From: a virus
Length of the DNA: 52,545 nt
IMG/VR virus record: IMGVR_UViG_3300033144_004328
Coordinates: 1 to 52,545 of that record
Reading direction: 5' to 3' (one strand)
Position numbers and translations under genes: made by a program. Of this stretch, positions 31,632 through 38,254 are shown one piece after another (position 1 is the first letter of the stretch; the number at the start of each line of letters is the position of its first letter). The notes under the pieces were generated by a model. That model searched no databases. It was not told the origin of the DNA and worked only from the letters and a program-made list of their open reading frames with translations.

Positions 31632-32467
31632 TGGGTGATCTATGTGCTAAATGTGGTGGGATGCGCTGGCCGCCACGGGGTTCTACTGAGTCGTCCTGCT
31701 CCTGCTCGTCGATTCCTCCCTGTGCTGGTTGTGCCACCCTCCGCATCGAGGTGAAGCATGTGGAGCACGCCGCACAGCGTGAACGTGAGCGTCATGCCAA
31801 AGTCTGCGACGACTGTCCAGATCGTGGGAAGTCTTCCGAGGTGGTGCGGTTGCAAGGGCTGCTGGACGAGGAGAAGCAGCGCCGGAACGCTCACGTCTGC
31901 CCTCACTGCAAAGAGCACACGGGGGATGTGGAGCCGGAGTGGAAGGGGCAGCGGCAGACATGCCCAATACACGGCACCGAGGCCCCGTGCCCGGAGTGTC
32001 TTCGCAGGGCGATGCGGGGCGCCCTGGCCGAGGACGGGTTCGCGATGGCTAGGAGGAACTGCCGGAAGTGTGGGGGTGAACTCTGGACCGATCACGAGAG
32101 GGAGAGTGGGTTCTGTCCGATGTGTGACCCGGTTGTGATAGCAGCACGCAAGCGGATAGACGACGCCCTAAAATGTCTTGATGAAAACCCAGCCTTGCAC
32201 GCCGAGCTTGCCACCCTCCGCGCCGCAGCCTTCCCCGGAGACGGGGAGTGGACCAGGAAGCCGGCGCCAGAGGACGGGTGGTATGTAACGAGCTGGACAT
32301 CCGACAGGGAACGGCGCTCCTTGCTGCACTACTGGGAAGATATGCTGCCCCCTGGATCGACCGGTGTCCGTTGGTCCGTCCCTGTCCCTGTCGACAAGCT
32401 GCCGCCCGTGCCGGAGGGATGCCACGAAACAGGTACAAGATTCATGGAGGGAAACCATGGTAAGTGA
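31631..32467 (+). CDS. Multi-zinc-knuckle coiled-coil protein (278 aa)
   Basis: Knuckles occur as CAKCG, CSCS...CAGC, CDDC, CPHC, CPECL, and CRKCG...CPMC, with coil elements (LRIEVKHVEHAAQRER; VVRLQGLLDEEKQ) between. Residues 205-270 form a separate Trp-rich domain (DGWYVTSWTSDRERRSLLHY). It combines the coil family with zinc fingers, perhaps by fusion of smaller neighbours. Confidence 0.62.
   Translation: MGDLCAKCGGMRWPPRGSTESSCSCSSIPPCAGCATLRIEVKHVEHAAQRERERHAKVCDDCPDRGKSSEVVRLQGLLDEEKQRRNAHVCPHCKEHTGDVEPEWKGQRQTCPIHGTEAPCPECLRRAMRGALAEDGFAMARRNCRKCGGELWTDHERESGFCPMCDPVVIAARKRIDDALKCLDENPALHAELATLRAAAFPGDGEWTRKPAPEDGWYVTSWTSDRERRSLLHYWEDMLPPGSTGVRWSVPVPVDKLPPVPEGCHETGTRFMEGNHGK
32431..32440 (+). 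promoter_or_regulatory. Promoter-like motif AGGTACAAGA
   Basis: It lies 17 bases before the ATG at 32457, with ATGGAGGG between, at the very end of the upstream gene. Spacing matches other copies. Confidence 0.5.
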
Positions 32468-33176
32468 AGAGCAGATCGAAAGTCTGGTAGAAGAGCTCCG
32501 CGTCATGATGGCTACGTCTCGTGTGTCCATGGGGACCAGAACTGGCCAGTACGAGAAGCTCTGTACCTTGGCAGGTGTTGAGCCGTCGCTGTTCTCCTGG
32601 AACGAAGTCGTCGTCATGATCGAGCAGAAGCTCATGCCACAACCGAGTCGGACCGTTACGCTATCCGATTACGCGGAAGCCATGCGTAGTCGTGTCTCAG
32701 ACCTCGAGGCGCGTCTCCGGGACCAGGACCAAGACACAGTGACGGAGTCCGCGGACCCCGAAACGAAGGTATTCCGGGCGGTGAGTGATCTCCACCTACT
32801 GGGAATCGTGGTGAAAGACGGTGGTTACGGTTCTGTGTCCTCGATGATCAAGGACGCCGCTGACCTACTGGTAAAGGAGCTGCCATGCTCCCCGGGGTGT
32901 CGAGGCGTGACCGCGTTCGCGACTGAGGTCCCTGCTGGGTTCGTACACGTCAAGCGTTGTGATGCGTGCGATAAGTTCGAGAGCAACGAAGAAGCTGCGG
33001 AATCGATCACCAAGCACGTGTTCCACTACTGCACCGACTGCGGGCGTGTCTCCCTTAGCCCGTGCTCGGAGACAGCCCTCGGGGGGCACATCATTCGTCA
33101 ACATCGAGACAATGTCGTAGTCGTCATCACAGAAGCCGCGGCACGAGAAGCCGGGCTAACGACGGGGAGGGGCTAG
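32457..33176 (+). CDS. Helical protein with C-terminal zinc domain (239 aa)
   Basis: TGGAGGGAAACC precedes the ATG. Residues 1-135 are helical with a coil (RSRVSDLEARLRDQDQD). The C-terminal part has HVKRCDACDKFES, then YCTDCG and HIIRQH, the same domain as at the end of the protein at 21073. Two zinc sites seem likely. Confidence 0.64.
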   Translation: MVSEEQIESLVEELRVMMATSRVSMGTRTGQYEKLCTLAGVEPSLFSWNEVVVMIEQKLMPQPSRTVTLSDYAEAMRSRVSDLEARLRDQDQDTVTESADPETKVFRAVSDLHLLGIVVKDGGYGSVSSMIKDAADLLVKELPCSPGCRGVTAFATEVPAGFVHVKRCDACDKFESNEEAAESITKHVFHYCTDCGRVSLSPCSETALGGHIIRQHRDNVVVVITEAAAREAGLTTGRG

Positions 33177-33178
33177 GA

Positions 33179-33574
33179 ATGAACGGCGATGGACAGACCA
33201 TACCGGGCGCCAAAGCGACCCCGGAAGTCACGCTACCCCTATTGCTGTTCCGGATCGACCAGCTCGTGGAGTATGTCACTGGGCTTGGTGCCTCCTGGAA
33301 GCAGTTCAGCGAGGAGCAGACCCGCAGGTTCGAGGCCCTGATGGAGAACATGCCGAACTTCGGGGCTGAGGCCGTGAAGGAGCAGAACCGCTTCAACGCA
33401 GAAGATCGTATCCGTCAGTACAGGGACAACATGGCCTATGAGTTGTTCAAGACGGCTGTGGAAATGCCGAGCTACGATACCGTGATCGAGAGCCCCAGGG
33501 ACTTGGCCAAGAGGTGCTGGGGCTTGGCTGAGGAGTTCGTGCGTGAGTACCCAGAGGGGGAAAAGGCTACGTGA
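33179..33574 (+). CDS. Helical protein (131 aa)
   Basis: GGGAGGGGCTAGGA precedes the ATG. Amphipathic helices (LLFRIDQLVEYVTGLGASWK; DRIRQYRDNMAYELFKTAVE) make up most of it. No family was recognised. Confidence 0.6.
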   Translation: MNGDGQTIPGAKATPEVTLPLLLFRIDQLVEYVTGLGASWKQFSEEQTRRFEALMENMPNFGAEAVKEQNRFNAEDRIRQYRDNMAYELFKTAVEMPSYDTVIESPRDLAKRCWGLAEEFVREYPEGEKAT

Positions 33575-34176
33575 ACACCCTGATCACCTACCCTCGCACA
33601 GGTACGTACTGGACACGTCACCGCATCCAGATCTTCAGGCAGCTGTACACAGCGGGTGGTAGGGACCGGCCGAATGCGAACTTCTCTCATGGACCTTACC
33701 ATCCTCGGTTCCATGACTGTGACGGCCCAATGGACATCCTGCCCGGCAAGTGGTTCGCCATGATGCGGGATGCTAAGCAGTGTGTGGTGTCGAACTGGCA
33801 TTGGATCAAGACTCGTAGTACGCTCAACCACCCGGACTACGAGACTCTTGAAGCCTATGCAGTCTACGGGGCTAAGAGGTACGCCCACTACCTGAACTGG
33901 CTCGCTGGGTTGGACCTCGAGGACGTGTATGCCTACGAAGATGCTGGGACGGAGCAGTTCGTTCGGACAGAGATACCTAGGCTGTTGGGTATCGACTTCG
34001 AGCCAGATGATGATCTTGTGGCCAAGGTCATGCTTGAGGGCGCTGCAAAGATAAACCTGGTTGGGGCCGATCATGACACTGTCCCAGCGAAGCTCCTCGA
34101 GGTCATCGACGACGTGATCTGGGGTGAGGTGCGTAACAAACGTTACCAGGAACGCTACCTGAAGGAGGGACTATGA
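33571..34176 (+). CDS. Sulfotransferase-like protein (201 aa)
   Basis: It starts with GTG overlapping the previous TGA. Residues 6-14 read TYPRTGTYW, matching the PAPS 5'-phosphosulfate loop (SYPRSGTTW). Residues 66-77, RDAKQCVVSNWH, match the 3'-phosphate-binding motif (RDPxDVxVS). Between them FSHGPYHPRFHD could hold the acceptor-site His. These are the two conserved nucleotide-binding motifs of cytosolic-type sulfotransferases, shortened from the usual 260-300 residues. It would transfer sulfate from PAPS to a sugar, lipid or small molecule; the target is unknown. Confidence 0.72.
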   Translation: MNTLITYPRTGTYWTRHRIQIFRQLYTAGGRDRPNANFSHGPYHPRFHDCDGPMDILPGKWFAMMRDAKQCVVSNWHWIKTRSTLNHPDYETLEAYAVYGAKRYAHYLNWLAGLDLEDVYAYEDAGTEQFVRTEIPRLLGIDFEPDDDLVAKVMLEGAAKINLVGADHDTVPAKLLEVIDDVIWGEVRNKRYQERYLKEGL

Positions 34177-34712
34177 GCGAGCAGAGCCTCTACGAAGAGC
34201 TGATCGAAGCCCGGCAGTGCCACCAAGAGACCTTGCTCCGTGCTCAAGCAGCGGAACGGGATGCGGCTACTGCTAGAGCAGAGAGTCGTAGCGAAGTGCT
34301 GAGGCGAGTGGCCGCTGAAGAACGAGCCGACGATTGGGTTGAGAAGACCCGTGCGGCAGAGAAGAGGTGTGGCGCCCTTCGCATCAAGGTCAATGAGCTC
34401 TCAGCAAAGGGCAACGTCTTGGGGAAGCCTCATGCCCGCGCAGATACCCTCGCTGCTGAGGTTGATGAGCTGCGTGAGAAAGTAGGCATGCTGGGCGAAG
34501 AGATCATGAAGGCAGTAACGTGTCTCGAGGCCCTGGTTGGCTATCACTGCTTGCCCTCTAAGGGCGAGTCGAAGCTGTTGGGGCTAGTGGGCCTCGTCAA
34601 GCTCAAGTATGAACAGGCTATCGAGGATCGCGCCGCGATCCACAAGTCCTTCGGCGTTTGTCCGCACTGCATCAAGGCCATGACGTACTGTAGCTGCGGT
34701 AAGACTCCCTGA
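34173..34712 (+). CDS. Coiled-coil protein with C-terminal Cys knuckle (179 aa)
   Basis: A long coil covers residues 5-120 (RAQAAERDAATARAESRSEV; DTLAAEVDELREKVGML). The end has CPHC...CSCG, a zinc knuckle. GALRIKVNELSAK echoes the coil family to the left. It is the last gene before the copied promoter cassette. Confidence 0.62.
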   Translation: MSEQSLYEELIEARQCHQETLLRAQAAERDAATARAESRSEVLRRVAAEERADDWVEKTRAAEKRCGALRIKVNELSAKGNVLGKPHARADTLAAEVDELREKVGMLGEEIMKAVTCLEALVGYHCLPSKGESKLLGLVGLVKLKYEQAIEDRAAIHKSFGVCPHCIKAMTYCSCGKTP

Positions 34713-34715
34713 TCT

Positions 34716-34725
34716 TGCTATAAGA
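34716..34725 (+). promoter_or_regulatory. Promoter-like motif TGCTATAAGA with duplicated leader
   Basis: The stretch 34709-34745 repeats the leader at 9739-9776 with few changes (AGCAATAGCGAAAGGGGA). It lies 22 bases before the ATG at 34748. Confidence 0.62.
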
Positions 34726-34747
34726 GCAATAGCGAAAGGGGAGTTAC

Positions 34748-35098
34748 ATGATCAACGAGGCCACGATTCTGACTATGTGTTGCGTAGTACTGGAGTCCCG
34801 TCTTCGGACGCTTCACAAAACAGTGAGGTCCTATCAGCGGCAGGGGTATTTCACCACGCTTCGACGTATCGAGGCGGATGGCGGGTGCCTGCACAACTGG
34901 ATTGAGGAGGTCGAGGGGCTGTATCCCCTCGAGGACTTGGACCGCTGGACAAATCTGGTCCACGCCGCAGATAAGTGGCTGGACAAAGTCGCCTACGGGC
35001 TCGTAGACGACAAGGGTGCCAAAGCCCCGGAGTGGGCCCAAGTCCGGAGTGAACTCATGGATCATCACCCCCAAGACCTCTGGGTGGGGGCGTGGTGA
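34748..35098 (+). CDS. Helical protein (116 aa)
   Basis: First gene after the copied leader. All-helical with conserved-looking Trp and His (NWIEEVEGLYPLEDLDRWTN; ADKWLDKVAYGLVDD). No family was recognised. It shares a base with the next start. Confidence 0.62.
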   Translation: MINEATILTMCCVVLESRLRTLHKTVRSYQRQGYFTTLRRIEADGGCLHNWIEEVEGLYPLEDLDRWTNLVHAADKWLDKVAYGLVDDKGAKAPEWAQVRSELMDHHPQDLWVGAW

Positions 35099-35334
35099 TG
35101 GCGAACTCAAGCTATCGGCTCGAGCCCCCTGAGGACCCACGGATCTGCATGGAGATGTGGAGGAGCATCGCCATCCACCGTTTCGGCGTCATTGCTGAGC
35201 GCAGGGAGTGCTTTGACACATCTCCCGTCATGGTGCCGTTCTGGTACTACGCCACTGACCGGATCGAGATGTTCCCGGACTGGCTGGTTCGGGCCGTCTA
35301 CGCGAAGTGGCTGGTGGAGATGCTTGGTTCGTAG
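35098..35334 (+). CDS. Small aromatic-rich protein (78 aa)
   Basis: GGTGGGGGCGTGGTG precedes the ATG. Trp/Tyr/Met-rich (VMVPFWYYATDRIEMFPDWL), probably a compact globular protein. A terminator-like hairpin follows the stop. Confidence 0.58.
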   Translation: MANSSYRLEPPEDPRICMEMWRSIAIHRFGVIAERRECFDTSPVMVPFWYYATDRIEMFPDWLVRAVYAKWLVEMLGS

Positions 35335-35347
35335 CTCTTACCGACAC

Positions 35348-35374
35348 GGCCCCCTCCTGGGGCCCTCTGTCATT
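35348..35374 (+). terminator. Terminator-like hairpin
   Basis: GGCCCC-CTCCT-GGGGCC is followed by CTCTGTCATT. The T run is poor, but its place between a stop codon and a promoter-like motif matches the other cassettes. Confidence 0.5.
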
Positions 35375-35385
35375 AGATCATTATG

Positions 35386-35395
35386 GGGTATAAGA
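35386..35395 (+). promoter_or_regulatory. Promoter-like motif GGGTATAAGA
   Basis: It lies 21 bases before the ATG at 35417, with GAAAGGAGATC between, and is preceded by TTAGATCATT as at other copies. Confidence 0.58.
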
Positions 35396-35416
35396 ACGGT
35401 GAAAGGAGATCATTAT

Positions 35417-35878
35417 ATGCCCAAGAACTATGTGGCCATAAGTGAGCCCGTGTTCAAGGCTCTAGGGGCAGCGGCAGACGACGCCGCCAGCACCATGAGC
35501 GGGCTGTACCAGGGCCGCCTCATGAAGCATATCGAGAAAGTTCGGAACAGTGGGAGAGTGGTGTCGAACGCCGCGTTCGACGCTATGTATTCCATGGACA
35601 ACAACACAGCGCGGGAGAAGCTCGATGGCGTTGAGCAAGCCAAGGCGACCAAGGAGGCCAAGGCCGCGAAGAAGGAGACCAAGGCCGCCACAGAGGCCTC
35701 GATCTACTACAACTACCTTCGTGGTAGGACGGGTACTGACGATCACCTGAGCGGCTCCTCCACTCAGCTGGACTACGCCGTGGCTCGGGCCATCGGTGAG
35801 CGTGATGCCGCCAACGACCACCGGCTCCGTACCAAAGCAGAGGTCGTCAAGGAGGTCAAGCGCCTCCTGGAGGAGTAA
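35417..35878 (+). CDS. Helical Lys/Ala-rich protein (153 aa)
   Basis: The start follows GAAAGGAGATCATTAT. Residues 75-95 form a Lys/Ala/Glu run (AKAAKKETKAA), and the ends are helical. It might bind nucleic acid or be a flexible linker protein. The TAATG junction joins it to the next gene. Confidence 0.6.
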   Translation: MPKNYVAISEPVFKALGAAADDAASTMSGLYQGRLMKHIEKVRNSGRVVSNAAFDAMYSMDNNTAREKLDGVEQAKATKEAKAAKKETKAATEASIYYNYLRGRTGTDDHLSGSSTQLDYAVARAIGERDAANDHRLRTKAEVVKEVKRLLEE

Positions 35879-36159
35879 TGGACTGCAAATGCGGCGCGCC
35901 TATCCAGCTCGGTGAGGCTACATGTCCCCAATGCTTGGACGCTAAGCTCAAGGACATCCAGGACGCCGCTTGCTCCTTCTGTGGAAAGTCTACTCTCGAT
36001 GACGAGCGGTTCGAGCTGATACTGGCGGTGGAGGACATGGAAATCGAGCTGGAGAGGGCTCGGGACACCAAAGACCCTGACCCAGAGAAGGTTGCTGCGG
36101 CGGAGGACGAGCTCGCTCTTCGAGTTCAGAAGCTGGAGGCCCATGAACTGTCACGATGA
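35878..36159 (+). CDS. Zinc-ribbon and coil protein (93 aa)
   Basis: CKCG, CPQC and CSFCG give a ribbon in the first 42 residues; the rest is an acidic helix (ILAVEDMEIELERARD). The CSFCGKS element resembles the ClpX-type zinc-binding start (C-x2-C), but only one such pair fits. Role unknown. Confidence 0.6.
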   Translation: MDCKCGAPIQLGEATCPQCLDAKLKDIQDAACSFCGKSTLDDERFELILAVEDMEIELERARDTKDPDPEKVAAAEDELALRVQKLEAHELSR

Positions 36160-36355
36160 TCCTCGAGCGTGTGAGCGGCTGCGCTCCATGCACCAATGCC
36201 CAAACAACTGCTCCTCCCCGGAGCGGGTCGCACCGACACCGTCGGCACCGCTGACACCGCCACAGAAGAGGCTCAGAGAGCGCGAGGCCCAATCCATATT
36301 GGGCAAGTGGCAGGAGCTCCGAACAATTCCGTGGTTGACTGACGCCGACGAGTAG
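36143..36355 (+). CDS. Small Cys/Pro protein (70 aa)
   Basis: CTGGAGGCCC precedes the ATG. C and H at the N-terminus (NCHDDPRACERL...HQCPNNC) may hold one zinc; a Pro-rich linker and helix follow. It is last in its unit, just before a terminator. Confidence 0.5.
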   Translation: MNCHDDPRACERLRSMHQCPNNCSSPERVAPTPSAPLTPPQKRLREREAQSILGKWQELRTIPWLTDADE

Positions 36356-36368
36356 CTCGAAACATCCC

Positions 36369-36396
36369 AGGCTTCCACTCGGAAGCCTTCTCCTTA
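36369..36396 (+). terminator. Rho-independent terminator
   Basis: AGGCTTCC-ACTC-GGAAGCCT, eight perfect pairs, then TCTCCTT. A promoter-like motif begins four bases later. Confidence 0.7.
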
Positions 36397-36399
36397 GAT

Positions 36400-36409
36400 C
36401 GGTATAAGA
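36400..36409 (+). promoter_or_regulatory. Promoter-like motif CGGTATAAGA
   Basis: Preceded by CCTTAGAT and lying 16 bases before the ATG at 36426 with AGCAAGGAG between. The predicted leader is very short. Confidence 0.62.
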
Positions 36410-36425
36410 CAAGCAAGGAGACCCA

Positions 36426-36683
36426 ATGAAGATCTATACCTATGTTGAACTCCGAGAGAAGGGGTTCAACAACGACTCATGCGTGCGAAATCGACTCTTG
36501 CACTGCATGAGCAAGGGCGACAGGCTCTTCGTGTTCGTGGACCCGTGTAGTGACAGTGGGGCGAGGATCGTCTTCTGGTCGGCGAATGACGATGCGCCTG
36601 TGCTTGGCAAGGAGGACCCGAGATGGGGCACGCTCCTCGGGGAGCTGGACCTCGAGTCCACCAAGAAGTTGCTCTGCGAATAG
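36426..36683 (+). CDS. Unrecognised protein (85 aa)
   Basis: A single-gene unit between two promoter-like motifs. Alpha/beta, with KGDRLFVFVDPCSDSGARIV giving two strands. No family was recognised. Confidence 0.6.
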   Translation: MKIYTYVELREKGFNNDSCVRNRLLHCMSKGDRLFVFVDPCSDSGARIVFWSANDDAPVLGKEDPRWGTLLGELDLESTKKLLCE

Positions 36684-36693
36684 GCCCCAGAGT

Positions 36694-36703
36694 TGGTACA
36701 AGA
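36694..36703 (+). promoter_or_regulatory. Promoter-like motif TGGTACAAGA
   Basis: It lies 41 bases before the start at 36745. Between them GAGCTAGGACCCTAGCTC is a small hairpin, so the leader may be folded. Confidence 0.58.
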
Positions 36704-36744
36704 CCTTCGAGCTAGGACCCTAGCTCAGGAAAGGAGCAGGATGA

Positions 36745-37047
36745 ATGATGGAGCTACGAAGCGTTCCCAGGGAAGAGGCAGAAGCCCACGTCGCAGCTGG
36801 TGGCGGGGCCTTCTTCCTCCTGGACCGGACCGGGGATTCAAAGACGGTCTGGGATCCGACTCGTCCCGCCGAGGTGGAGGCGGCTCAGGCTCAGTTCAAC
36901 AAGCTCGTCACCTGCCCGGCTCCCGGCGAAAAGCCGTACTCCGCGTTCCGGGCCACGGCGGACGGAGAGAAGTCCTCCCAGAAGATGACCAAGTTCGACC
37001 CGAAGGCGGGGGCAGTGATCCTGGTACCACCGATGGCCGGAGGCTGA
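36745..37047 (+). CDS. Small protein ending in Gly-Gly (100 aa)
   Basis: AAAGGAG precedes a cluster of ATGs. It reads MELRSVPREEAEAHVAAGGG, a short beta hairpin with a Gly turn, then strands and a C-terminus FDPKAGAVILVPPMAGG. The FDP...PPMAGG ending occurs in other small phage proteins in my memory. A bare C-terminal Gly-Gly is reminiscent of ubiquitin-like modifiers, but the fold does not clearly match. A second frame stays open across the whole gene and becomes coding just past its end. Confidence 0.65.
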   Translation: MMELRSVPREEAEAHVAAGGGAFFLLDRTGDSKTVWDPTRPAEVEAAQAQFNKLVTCPAPGEKPYSAFRATADGEKSSQKMTKFDPKAGAVILVPPMAGG

Positions 37048-37958
37048 GGACACCAAGCGTCACGGTCTACACGGAGTCGGTATCCACTGATCTGGACGGG
37101 GCATCTCACCACGTCTTCAGGGATCGACACGGCAACACGTACCATGTCGACAACTCGGCGCTGCTCCGGGACTTGAGACAGTTCATCGGCCAACCCCAGA
37201 CACCGGAGGTGCTCGTGGACGTTGAGCGTGTCATTCAGGAACAGATGTGGACGAGCTGGGTGACGGCGGGGTCCGCCAATGGCTTCGTTGTGGATCGCTC
37301 CAGCGTCGATGTGTGGGCGACCTTCTCCAATGGTAGTGCATCGAGCAGCTCAGTCACTCTCAATATTGACGACAGCACGTCCGGCCCCCTGTTCCCCTTG
37401 TTCCAGGCCACATCCGACAACACCCCGCCGTTCTGGCAGGACTGGGCTGCCAACCCTCAGCACATGTCTCATGGTCGTCGTGTCCCGATGGACCCGCCCT
37501 TCCCTTCGTTCTCGGAGACAGAGGAGGAGAAGGCGCAGCGCATCATCCGTCGGCAGCAGGAGCGCGAGCGCTGGGAGATAGAGCGTCTACAGCGGGATGT
37601 CGAGCTCAAGGCCTCCCAGATACAGGCGGCTGCCCTTCTGGACTCGCTTCTGGATGAGGTGCAGCAGGCTTCCTTGCAAGAGGAGGACTGGTTCTTGGTC
37701 ATGGGCAGTTCGGGGAACGTCTACAGGCTGCGTAGGGGACGAATTGGGAACATTGATCTTGTCAGTCCGGAAGGCAAGATCTTGAAGACCTTCTGCGTCC
37801 ACCCGGGTATCCACCTCCCGAACGCTGATGATCTCATTGCTCAGAAGCTGCATCTCGAGACCGATGAGGAATCACTCCTCAAGATCGCCAATCCCCACCA
37901 TGTCTACCATGGCCAGGCTCCGGTCATCGATATCAGGAAGCATCTCAAGGCAGCATAG
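37044..37958 (+). CDS. Conserved-looking phage protein with unclear start (304 aa)
   Basis: Coding sequence begins at or before SVTVYTESVSTDLDG. There is no ATG until 37246 and no proper ribosome-binding site; a CTG at 37044 overlaps the upstream TGA. Alternatives are a -1 frameshift from the gene before, a non-standard start with coupling, or a sequence error. The middle is beta-rich (VDVWATFSNGSASSSSVTLN), followed by a coil (RQQERERWEIERLQRDVELK) and a C-terminal beta domain (DWFLVMGSSGNVYRLRRG). No family was recognised. Confidence 0.6.
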   Translation: MRTPSVTVYTESVSTDLDGASHHVFRDRHGNTYHVDNSALLRDLRQFIGQPQTPEVLVDVERVIQEQMWTSWVTAGSANGFVVDRSSVDVWATFSNGSASSSSVTLNIDDSTSGPLFPLFQATSDNTPPFWQDWAANPQHMSHGRRVPMDPPFPSFSETEEEKAQRIIRRQQERERWEIERLQRDVELKASQIQAAALLDSLLDEVQQASLQEEDWFLVMGSSGNVYRLRRGRIGNIDLVSPEGKILKTFCVHPGIHLPNADDLIAQKLHLETDEESLLKIANPHHVYHGQAPVIDIRKHLKAA

Positions 37959-37973
37959 TCATCCTACCTCTCA

Positions 37974-38000
37974 GGCCCCAGTACGGGGCCATCCCTTTTA
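37974..38000 (+). terminator. Rho-independent terminator
   Basis: GGCCCC-AGTAC-GGGGCC followed by ATCCCTTTTA; the promoter-like motif starts two bases after. Confidence 0.7.
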
Positions 38001-38001
38001 G

Positions 38002-38011
38002 TGGTACAAGA
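38002..38011 (+). promoter_or_regulatory. Promoter-like motif TGGTACAAGA
   Basis: The stretch CCTTTTAGTGGTACAAGATC is identical to the cassettes at 41131 and 46306. It lies 21 bases before the GTG at 38033. Confidence 0.68.
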
Positions 38012-38032
38012 TCTCGGAGGAGGGAGTGTAAC

Positions 38033-38239
38033 GTGCCAAACTGTCCTCATTGCGGTGTCAAAACCAAGCTCACTTCGTGGGGCTCCACGACCTGTATGAG
38101 CTGCCGTCAGAAGCTTGTTCATACTGGCGAGATCAAATGGGAAGACAACAAACACTACTGCGGAACGTGCGGACGCCAATGCGAGACCCAATCCGGGGAG
38201 TGCCACTCCTGCTGGAGGGCTAGGGTCGGCTATGACTGA
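38033..38239 (+). CDS. Double zinc-ribbon protein (68 aa)
   Basis: GTG start with CGGAGGAGGGAG ahead. Eight Cys in four pairs (CPHCG, CMSC, CGTCG, CHSC) form two ribbons in 68 residues. It leads the unit encoding the 676-residue protein. Confidence 0.66.
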   Translation: MPNCPHCGVKTKLTSWGSTTCMSCRQKLVHTGEIKWEDNKHYCGTCGRQCETQSGECHSCWRARVGYD

Positions 38240-38254
38240 GAGGAGGTGAGGGTT

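Noticed and set aside
36741-37047. ATG at 36741 opening a long fused frame through 37958
   Set aside because: Its first 100 residues are Arg/Gly-rich frame noise, whereas the frame from 36745 has GC-rich third positions and a sensible protein. The fused reading was kept only as a possible frameshift question.
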